Assembly (NCBI GenBank): GCA_018816605.1
Contig: JAHIVS010000707.1
Coordinates: 1-14,383, forward strand
Length of the DNA: 14,383 nt
DNA from: Pseudomonadota bacterium
Lineage (GTDB): Bacteria > Desulfobacterota > Desulfobacteria > Desulfobacterales > Desulfobacteraceae
Reading direction: 5' to 3'
A model generated the notes under the pieces. It made no database searches. It worked only from the letters and a program-made list of their open reading frames with translations, and was not told the DNA's origin. The position numbers and the translations under genes are program-made. Within the stretch, counting starts at the first letter, position 1. Every line of letters begins with the position of its first letter. Below, piece by piece: positions 7,480-12,984 of the stretch.

Positions 7480-8580
7480 ATGAATGCAAATGTAGATTTG
7501 ATTGGACGCGGAGAATCACAAGGTATAGTAGCTGAGCACTTGAATGCGAATGGAGCTCTTAGTATTGGCGCAATGAAACCCTTCATTGACTTAGGTACTG
7601 GAAAAGCTTTTATTTCCACATTTAAAGGAGGCGACCCTGCTGTCCCCGCGAATTATGTAGTCTCTATGGTAGCCAATGCTACTTTGAGAAGAGACGAATG
7701 GAAAACGTTGGATGATGCGATTCTGAAAATTTCAGAAACCCGTTTAAACGGTATTGCTGACTTACTTGCCAATGGATTAACCTACCAGTTAGGTAATGCA
7801 ATGGGAACTACCGTTCTTGAATGGCATGACGTTTCTGATGCTTTGAGCGCTGACCTTACAATGGACGGTGTGACAAGAGGACAGAATGACCGTCCTAAAT
7901 TCCAACACAATTATTTACCTATTCCAATTATCCATGCCGATTATGAAATCAACGCAAGGGTATTGGCTGCTAGTCGTAGTTTAGGTAATCCGTTAGATAC
8001 CACTTTAGCTGAAAGAGCTGCAAGAAAAGTAAATGAAAAACTTGAAAACATGCTATTCACCAATACTACTTATAGTTTTGGTGCAGTAGATAGTCGTTCT
8101 CGTAATTCTATTTACTCCTATGTAAATCATCCGGACAGAAATCAAGTTACGATGACTGTTGCTTGGGATGACAGCGCAAAAACTGCTGCTCAGATTTTAG
8201 CAGAAGTATTGAGTTTGAAACAAACTTCGATTGACGCGAAACACTACGGTCCTTGGATGCTTTATATTCCTACCGCTTACGAAACTGTTTTGGATGAAGA
8301 TTACGATACTACCACTCCCGGAACCACAATCAGAGAACGTATTCTCAAGATTGCCGGTATTAAAGGAGTAAAGGTTATCGACACTCTTCCTGCCAATAAC
8401 GTCGTATTTGTTCAAATGACTTCTGATGTTGTTCGTTTGATACAAGGTATGGGAATTCAAAACGTTCAGTGGCAAACTGAAGGTCAGTTCATTAACAAAT
8501 ACAAAGTAATCACCATCCAAGTACCTCAGATTCGTTCTGACCAGGATGGCAATTCCGGCGTAACGCATCTGGCTATGTAA
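7480..8580 (+). CDS. Major capsid protein (HK97 fold)
   Basis: Shell-forming protein of 366 residues, close to the usual size of HK97-fold capsids that lack a long N-terminal scaffold domain, consistent with the separate scaffold upstream. It resembles the encapsulin-like capsid group (DUF6260 type). Typical segments are LPIPIIHADYEINARVLAASR (about 146-166), which precedes the long spine helix TTLAERAARKVNEKLENMLF; a flexible SFGAVDSRSRNSIYSY region; PWMLYIPTAYETVLDEDY; and a beta-rich C-terminus ending in QWQTEGQFINKYKVITIQVPQIR. The last phrase fits the P-domain strand found in these proteins. GGAG (7468-7471) precedes the ATG at 7480. A candidate terminator follows within 25 bases. Cleavage by the upstream protease is likely, but I cannot place the site. 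Confidence 0.9.
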   Translation: MNANVDLIGRGESQGIVAEHLNANGALSIGAMKPFIDLGTGKAFISTFKGGDPAVPANYVVSMVANATLRRDEWKTLDDAILKISETRLNGIADLLANGLTYQLGNAMGTTVLEWHDVSDALSADLTMDGVTRGQNDRPKFQHNYLPIPIIHADYEINARVLAASRSLGNPLDTTLAERAARKVNEKLENMLFTNTTYSFGAVDSRSRNSIYSYVNHPDRNQVTMTVAWDDSAKTAAQILAEVLSLKQTSIDAKHYGPWMLYIPTAYETVLDEDYDTTTPGTTIRERILKIAGIKGVKVIDTLPANNVVFVQMTSDVVRLIQGMGIQNVQWQTEGQFINKYKVITIQVPQIRSDQDGNSGVTHLAM

Positions 8581-8586
8581 CTAATG

Positions 8587-8610
8587 ATTCACTAATCAAG
8601 TGAATTTTTT
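8587..8610 (+). terminator. Candidate intrinsic terminator after the capsid gene
   Basis: ATTCACT (8587-8593) and AGTGAAT (8599-8605) form a perfect 7-bp stem with a 5-base loop, followed at once by T residues (8605-8610). The stem is AT-rich and therefore weak, so partial read-through is likely. It lies in the only substantial intergenic gap of the window (8581-8631). No convincing promoter is visible between it and the next gene. Confidence 0.6.
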
Positions 8611-8631
8611 AATCAAGAAATAAAAGATGTT

Positions 8632-8985
8632 ATGAAAAGAGTAGAAAAAGAAACCGGAGTATTGAAATGGAGAAAAGAAGGTGGAGGTTCTTTACGTTTT
8701 GGGGGAAGAATCATAAAACCTAATGAAGTATTTGAAGCTCGGGCAGAAGAAATTCCTAATAATTTCAAAGATTGTATTGTCTGCCTTTCCTCAAAAGGAG
8801 AAATTTTTGAAATAGAAGAAGCTGTAGAGGAGATAATTCCTGTTCAATATTCTTTACAAAAGAATGAGGAAAAGAAATCCCCAACCGGAGCGTATTTATG
8901 GGATATCGTAGATGAAAAAGGAAAAGTAATCAACGAAACTCCAATGACAAAGAAAGAAGCAGAAGAAACTATTAAAGTTTTATAG
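8632..8985 (+). CDS. Hypothetical phage protein (117 aa)
   Basis: Not recognised. The N-terminal half (KWRKEGGGSLRFGGRIIKPNEVFEARAEEIP) looks like a small beta-barrel or SH3-like unit. The middle has a CIVCL pair and a glutamate-rich EIEEAVEEIIPV stretch. The C-terminal third (PTGAYLWDIVDEKGKVINETPMTKKEAEETIKVL) is a charged beta-hairpin-plus-helix type segment. There is no membrane segment or enzyme motif. It is the first gene after the candidate terminator and ends two bases before the MptE-like gene. Small proteins downstream of capsid genes often serve head completion, but nothing in the sequence proves that. The Shine-Dalgarno is weak (AAAAGATGTT). Confidence 0.72.
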   Translation: MKRVEKETGVLKWRKEGGGSLRFGGRIIKPNEVFEARAEEIPNNFKDCIVCLSSKGEIFEIEEAVEEIIPVQYSLQKNEEKKSPTGAYLWDIVDEKGKVINETPMTKKEAEETIKVL

Positions 8986-8987
8986 AA

Positions 8988-9704
8988 ATGAATTGGCAGG
9001 TCCCTAGTATATGGAGTGGAGGTTCTGTTTGGATAATAGGAGGCGGCCCTTCCCTTACTAAACAATTCAACATCCCGGAAGAAATTGTTTTTGCGGTTAG
9101 GCAAGGGACTATGCCTTTTTCTTCTTATTCTGAATACATGAAACCTCTTCATAGTAAACATATAATAGGAGTAAATGTTGCCTTTATGTTAGGGGATTGG
9201 GTAGATATTGCTTTTTTTGGAGACAATGGATTTTTTCTAAAATTCAAACAAGAGTTATTGCAGTTTCGAGGAATCAGGGTTTCTTGTAATCCAATGGTAG
9301 CTAAATACGATTGGTGCAAGTATTTGAAAAAGGACGGAAAAAAGGCGTCTGGAATTTCTTCAGAACCCGGAATGGTTAGTTGGAATCTAAATAGTGGTGC
9401 TGCCGCAATTTCAGTAGCAGCCAATGCCGGAGCAAAGAAAATATTTCTTCTTGGATTCGATATGCAGTTGGATGAAAGTAATCGACAGCATTGGCACAAT
9501 GCCTACGCACCAAAGAAAGACAATGTAAAGAATAGAAGAACAGAAAAGGCCGGAGGTCCTTTCTCTATGCATATAAGAGGATTTTCTCAAATAAAAGAAG
9601 ATGCTATTGTTCGAGGAATTGAAATAATAAATGTAAATCCAGAAAGTAAAATAGAAAATTTTCCAAAAATGAATCTTAAAGAAGCTTTATCTTATGGCAC
9701 ATAA
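8988..9704 (+). CDS. MptE-like/DUF115-type protein, probable glycan enzyme
   Basis: Probable nucleotide- or nucleotide-sugar-using enzyme related to the 6-hydroxymethylpterin pyrophosphokinase MptE-like (DUF115) fold, which also resembles GT42 sialyltransferases. Seen in the sequence: WIIGGGPSL (residues 15-23), the glycine-rich loop; IIGVNVAFMLGDWVDIAFFGD (59-79), an alternating strand-helix region with a conserved-type Gly-Asp; NSGAAAISVAANAGAKKIFLLGFDM (135-159) with the GFD motif; and a His-rich HWHNAY (168-173). In bacteria, DUF115 domains occur in flagellin glycosylation (Maf) proteins. Neighbouring genes are glycosyltransferases, which favours a sugar-transfer role over pterin synthesis. 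The substrate is unknown. The gene overlaps the methyltransferase by 11 bases. Fold call good, function tentative. Confidence 0.75.
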   Translation: MNWQVPSIWSGGSVWIIGGGPSLTKQFNIPEEIVFAVRQGTMPFSSYSEYMKPLHSKHIIGVNVAFMLGDWVDIAFFGDNGFFLKFKQELLQFRGIRVSCNPMVAKYDWCKYLKKDGKKASGISSEPGMVSWNLNSGAAAISVAANAGAKKIFLLGFDMQLDESNRQHWHNAYAPKKDNVKNRRTEKAGGPFSMHIRGFSQIKEDAIVRGIEIINVNPESKIENFPKMNLKEALSYGT

Positions 9705-10206
9705 AGAACAGATACAATTCTGTCAGGAAGTGAAGAAATGTTTTCCTGAATATTTCAAAGGTACTAAAGTCCTCGACGTGGGAAGTTTAGATATCAACGG
9801 AACTAATCGGTATTTGTTTGAGGATTGTGAGTATATAGGAATAGATGTTTTGAAAGGAAAGAATGTAGATATAGTTATTCCAGTTCATGAATACATTCCT
9901 ATTAGGCAAGTAGATGTCGTAGTTAGTACAGAAATGCTTGAGCACGATAAGTATTGGAAAGCAAGTTTAAAAGCAATGTACGATTTACTTAGGGAAGGAG
10001 GGTTGATGTTAATCACATGTGCAACTAAAGGAAGAAAAGAACACGGCACACATGAAAAGGAACCAGAATCTTCTCCAGGAACTTTAGGATATTACAAAAA
10101 TATTTATTTGAAAGAATTTAACAGACAGTTGCCGGGGCATTTGTTTAAAGATTATAGATTACAAGTAGTAGGAACAGATTTACAGTTTTATGGAATAAAG
10201 AAATGA
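9694..10206 (+). CDS. Class I SAM-dependent methyltransferase
   Basis: Small methyltransferase (170 aa) of the Methyltransf_11/23 type. Motif I is KVLDVGSLDINGTNR (25-39), where a Gly-rich loop binds S-adenosylmethionine; the acidic residue after strand 2 is in YIGIDV (Asp51); VVVSTEMLEH (75-84) is the motif IV-like strand of non-DNA methyltransferases; and LLREGGLMLITCA (98-110) is the strand before the substrate region. The substrate is probably a small molecule or sugar rather than DNA, because there is no target-recognition domain and no DPPY/NPPF motif. It overlaps both neighbours (11 bases upstream, ATGA downstream), so it belongs to the glycan cassette and may cap or decorate a sugar. 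Confidence 0.85.
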   Translation: MAHKEQIQFCQEVKKCFPEYFKGTKVLDVGSLDINGTNRYLFEDCEYIGIDVLKGKNVDIVIPVHEYIPIRQVDVVVSTEMLEHDKYWKASLKAMYDLLREGGLMLITCATKGRKEHGTHEKEPESSPGTLGYYKNIYLKEFNRQLPGHLFKDYRLQVVGTDLQFYGIKK

Positions 10207-10850
10207 GAAAAGCAGTCCAATATACTGTCATAATACCGACCATGTACTTTCACAATGAAAAGTTACAGAGGATGCTTGATGTATATACGGCAAATCCTTT
10301 GATTTACGAAATTTTATTAGTAAACAATAATAAGATACCAGAAAACAATTTGAGTTCGTTAAAACTAAGGAAAATCGGGTTAGGCATTAATCTATACGTG
10401 AATCCTAGCTGGAGACTCGGCGCATCCCTTGCAGATACAGAAAATATCATTTTAGCTAATGATGATATCCTTATAAAAGGAGATTTGGAAGAATTGTTAG
10501 TGAAAATAAATGAAGTTGGATTAGAAGGAAAAGTATTTGGACCTTCTGCGAATTGTTATAGAAGTAAAGGGTTGTATGAAGGAGATATTGTTATTGAGGC
10601 AGGGAAAACTCCTAAAATGAATCACGGGTACGGGACATTCCTAATTCTTACTAAAACTACTTTTTTGAAAACATACATTCCAAAAGACATCAAGGTTTGG
10701 TTTGGGGATATGATATTGTATGAGAAGTGGAATGCTTATACTTTTAAAGGGGTTGAGATTGAAACAGCGTTTGCCGGCACTACTTCTAAGATAGATTTAA
10801 AAGGAAGAATGGAGTTGGAGAAAAGGGCCTATTATAAAATGAAGGTATGA
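10203..10850 (+). CDS. Glycosyltransferase, GT-A fold, family 2-like
   Basis: Inverting-type glycosyltransferase candidate of 215 residues. It opens with YTVIIPTM (7-14) and EILLVNNN (36-43), the first two strands of a GT2 nucleotide-binding domain. ENIILANDDILI (80-91) follows, with Asn-Asp-Asp (86-88) in the place of the metal-binding DxD. HGYGTFLILTKTTF (141-154) and VWFGDMILYEKW (165-176) fit the acceptor-side segment, where the second acidic residue (Asp169) may be the base. There is no transmembrane segment, so it is probably soluble and acts on a cytoplasmic or virion acceptor. It starts in an ATGA overlap with the methyltransferase and ends in another with the next transferase. Donor and acceptor sugars cannot be read from the sequence. 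Confidence 0.82.
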   Translation: MRKAVQYTVIIPTMYFHNEKLQRMLDVYTANPLIYEILLVNNNKIPENNLSSLKLRKIGLGINLYVNPSWRLGASLADTENIILANDDILIKGDLEELLVKINEVGLEGKVFGPSANCYRSKGLYEGDIVIEAGKTPKMNHGYGTFLILTKTTFLKTYIPKDIKVWFGDMILYEKWNAYTFKGVEIETAFAGTTSKIDLKGRMELEKRAYYKMKV

Positions 10851-11548
10851 AAGAGAAATTAAACATAGTGTTAGTATTACAATCCGGAGGAAGATATTCT
10901 ATTAAAGATGTTCGGTTGCTTGCCTACCATTTGAATAAGTGGAAGGGCAATCTGGATGTAGAGATATACTGTCTTTACAATGAAATGAAATTAGCCTTGA
11001 GATTGTTTGATATTAATTTCTTACCTATGGAGTATTTCAAATGGCCGGGATGGTGGTCTAAGATGAATCTTTTCGATCCTTCTTTTGCTATTTCTTCTTT
11101 GAAACCCTTCCTTTACTTAGATTTAGATACGGTTATTTTAGGCGATTACAGTAAAATAATTCCAAAGAAAGCACAAAGGAACGAATTTATTTGTTTGCAT
11201 GACTTTTATCGTCCGTTGAATATGGCTTCCGGAATGATGTGGATTCCAGACACAGACGAATTAGAGTATTTATGGCAAAATTGGATAGTTAATCCCGAGT
11301 CTTGGATGAAAATCTATAGAGGAGACCAGGATTTCATTGATGCCACATTAAACAAGAAAACATTCTTTCAAAGTTATACTAGTTTGATAGGTAGTTTCAA
11401 ACCTCAACCAAAGAAGAAACCTTTGTTAACGAAACCGGAAGATAAATCTATAATTTGCTTTCACGGAAAGCCTAGTATCTATGAAGCAGCTTCCAACATT
11501 AGTTGGATATATGAGTATGTAAAATATAGTATCGATGAAGACGAGTAA
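10847..11548 (+). CDS. Glycosyltransferase, GT-A fold, family 8-like
   Basis: Probable glycosyltransferase of 233 residues. KPFLYLDLDTVILGD (86-100) carries a clear DxD (Asp92, Asp94), which binds the metal and sugar nucleotide. NMASGMMWIPDTDEL (125-139) is the strand after it, GDQDF (159-163) matches the conserved D-Q-x-x segment of GT8-like enzymes, and CFHGKPS (204-210) matches the C-terminal His-Gly-x-x-K-P motif. This set is characteristic of retaining GT8-type and related phage/capsule transferases. There is no signal peptide or membrane anchor. It starts in an ATGA overlap with the preceding gene and itself overlaps the sulfotransferase start by 14 bases. Two adjacent, different transferases imply at least a disaccharide. 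Confidence 0.82.
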   Translation: MKEKLNIVLVLQSGGRYSIKDVRLLAYHLNKWKGNLDVEIYCLYNEMKLALRLFDINFLPMEYFKWPGWWSKMNLFDPSFAISSLKPFLYLDLDTVILGDYSKIIPKKAQRNEFICLHDFYRPLNMASGMMWIPDTDELEYLWQNWIVNPESWMKIYRGDQDFIDATLNKKTFFQSYTSLIGSFKPQPKKKPLLTKPEDKSIICFHGKPSIYEAASNISWIYEYVKYSIDEDE

Positions 11549-12197
11549 GATAAATAGTCCTATATTAGTAACTGGTGCAGACCGTTCTGGAAGCGCTTTG
11601 ATTGCTCGGATATTAGAAGCAAGCAATGTTTCTACAGGAGCCATCAATACTATGTATGAGCATAGGAAAATACAAGAGTTGACATTCCATTACATACGGA
11701 AACATTCTGAATCTTTTCCTTTCCCTTCTTTTTCTCAAGTAAACCAAGATTGGAAAGAAAAAGTATTAACCTCTTTCAATGGAGAAGCAATTGAACGGCA
11801 GTGGATGATAAAAGGCGCTTGGCTTACTCAGATGTGGCAGACTTGGAATGAAGCTTTTCCGGATGCTCGCTGGATAATTGTAAGGAGACGTTCTGCAGAT
11901 ATTGTAAATTCTTGTGTAAAAACAGCGTACATGACTTTGTTTAAGCAAGAATCAAATAGAAAATTAATTGAAACCAAAACTGAGGAGGAGGCTTGGTTGT
12001 GGTGGATTCATAAATACGAAGAAGCTTGGGTAAGTATGATTACCCAAGGCGTTAATTGTAAAACCGTATGGCCGGAAAGAATGGTAACCGGGGACTACCT
12101 TCAAATACACGAAACATTAGAATGGTTAGGGTTGGAATGGAATCCAGAGATACCAAATATTATGGAACCTTTGTTAAAGAAAAGTAGGAGGAATTAG
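11535..12197 (+). CDS. PAPS-dependent sulfotransferase-like protein
   Basis: Probable carbohydrate sulfotransferase using 3'-phosphoadenosine 5'-phosphosulfate (PAPS). The 5'-phosphosulfate loop is ILVTGADRSGSALIARIL (10-27), with Arg17-Ser-Gly-Ser like the RSGS/T loop of NodH and Golgi-type enzymes. The 3'-phosphate segment is ARWIIVRRRSADIVNSC (111-127), with Arg117-119 and Ser126. WLWWIHKYEEAW and LEWLGLEWNP are also typical of the helical part. An alternative reading, a generic P-loop NTPase, fits less well because there is no Lys after the loop. The protein is short for the family but both cofactor motifs are present. It is the last gene of the cassette. Its stop lies inside the ribosome binding site lead of the next gene. 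The acceptor is unknown. Confidence 0.8.
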   Translation: MKTSKINSPILVTGADRSGSALIARILEASNVSTGAINTMYEHRKIQELTFHYIRKHSESFPFPSFSQVNQDWKEKVLTSFNGEAIERQWMIKGAWLTQMWQTWNEAFPDARWIIVRRRSADIVNSCVKTAYMTLFKQESNRKLIETKTEEEAWLWWIHKYEEAWVSMITQGVNCKTVWPERMVTGDYLQIHETLEWLGLEWNPEIPNIMEPLLKKSRRN

Positions 12198-12202
12198 ATA
12201 TG
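12186..12202 (+). promoter_or_regulatory. Strong ribosome binding site, connector gene
   Basis: AGGAGGAATTAGATATG ends in the start codon at 12200. Apart from one base it is identical to the lead of the next gene (12578-12594). It overlaps the sulfotransferase stop (TAG, 12195-12197) and restores a full Shine-Dalgarno after five genes that lack one. Confidence 0.8.
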
Positions 12203-12574
12203 GCACTTGTAACAGTAGATGAAGTTAAATCAATTTTAGATGATTCATCGTTATCCGACGTAGTTATTACATCTTTCATAACAGGAGCCTCTGCTATGGT
12301 AACTTCTGCTTTAGGCACGGCTACTATTTCTGCTGCCTTACATAAAGAATTAGAAAGATATGTAGCGGCACATTTAATTTCGGTCACAAGAGAAAGGATG
12401 GCAAGTAAAGAAGGAGCAGGAGGAGCGTCCATTGAATACACCGGAACTTATGGAATGGGGTTGAGTGCTAGTTCCTATGGACAGATGGCAGTTACAATGG
12501 ATACCACCGGGAAATTAGCTGCCTTAGGAGGAAAAACGGTTAGCATCCAAGCTATAAAAGGATATGATAGGTAA
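12200..12574 (+). CDS. Head-tail connector/adaptor protein candidate
   Basis: Probable adaptor that binds under the portal and joins head to tail. It has 124 residues. The N-terminal part (VDEVKSILDDSSLSDVVITSFITGASAMVTSALG) has the short-helix, 'D..I...I..A...V...L' layout of gp6/gp15-like connectors. A second helix ALHKELERYVAAHLISVTRER (about 46-66) follows, with the Y-x-x-AH-x-x element seen in those families, then a glycine/serine-rich flexible C-terminus (GAGGASIEYTGTYGMGLSASSYGQ). The match is by pattern rather than by a single diagnostic residue. It starts two bases after the sulfotransferase stop, with its own strong ribosome binding site. Confidence 0.68.
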   Translation: MALVTVDEVKSILDDSSLSDVVITSFITGASAMVTSALGTATISAALHKELERYVAAHLISVTRERMASKEGAGGASIEYTGTYGMGLSASSYGQMAVTMDTTGKLAALGGKTVSIQAIKGYDR

Positions 12575-12577
12575 AAA

Positions 12578-12594
12578 AGGAGGAATTAAATATG
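12578..12594 (+). promoter_or_regulatory. Strong ribosome binding site, 130-aa gene
   Basis: AGGAGGAATTAAATATG leads to the ATG at 12592 and differs from the lead at 12186-12202 by a single base. This suggests duplication of the lead or strong selection on it. Confidence 0.8.
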
Positions 12595-12984
12595 CCAGCA
12601 ATAGAAGTAGGAAGGTTAAGGTTCAGAAATGTTTTCGTTGGAGATTTGTTCGACGTTACTTTTCAGATTTCAGGGATAGATTTAACTGGGAAAACATTGA
12701 GATGTCAAGTAAGGAAGGATAAAGATTCTGAACCTGTTTTAACTTTCTCAGAAGACGATAATTCCATTCAGAAAACAATAGTGAGCACAACATTAACCAC
12801 TGTTCGTTTCTATAAAACAGCAGATGAAATGGCTAATATTCCTATTTTATCAGTAGGCGTGCGTCCGATTTTGTTATATTATTTTACAGTGGTTATGTTT
12901 ACAGATGATTCTGATGTAGAAGATATAACCACTATCATTGAAGGGGATATGGAAGTTGTACCACAATTAACACAATTGATATGA
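12592..12984 (+). CDS. Beta-rich virion protein, baseplate/fibre-associated candidate
   Basis: A 130-residue protein that looks all-beta: VGDLFDVTFQISGIDLTGKTLRCQVRKDKDSEPVLTFSEDDNSI (about 16-60) is an alternating strand pattern reminiscent of the N-terminal Ig-like domain of BppU-type baseplate proteins and of small fibre-adjacent proteins. The C-terminal half (LLYYFTVVMFTDDSDVEDITTIIEGDMEVVPQLTQ) has further strands with an acidic loop. No enzyme motif, signal or membrane anchor is convincing; YYFTVVMF is too short to span a membrane. It starts behind AGGAGG and overlaps the fibre gene by ATGA, so the two are probably made in fixed proportion and may interact. The role is inferred. Confidence 0.6.
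   Translation: MPAIEVGRLRFRNVFVGDLFDVTFQISGIDLTGKTLRCQVRKDKDSEPVLTFSEDDNSIQKTIVSTTLTTVRFYKTADEMANIPILSVGVRPILLYYFTVVMFTDDSDVEDITTIIEGDMEVVPQLTQLI

Noticed and set aside
8197..8568. Minus-strand open frame of about 123 codons inside the capsid gene
   Set aside because: Antisense shadow of a confidently identified capsid gene, with no ribosome binding site and no recognisable protein pattern.
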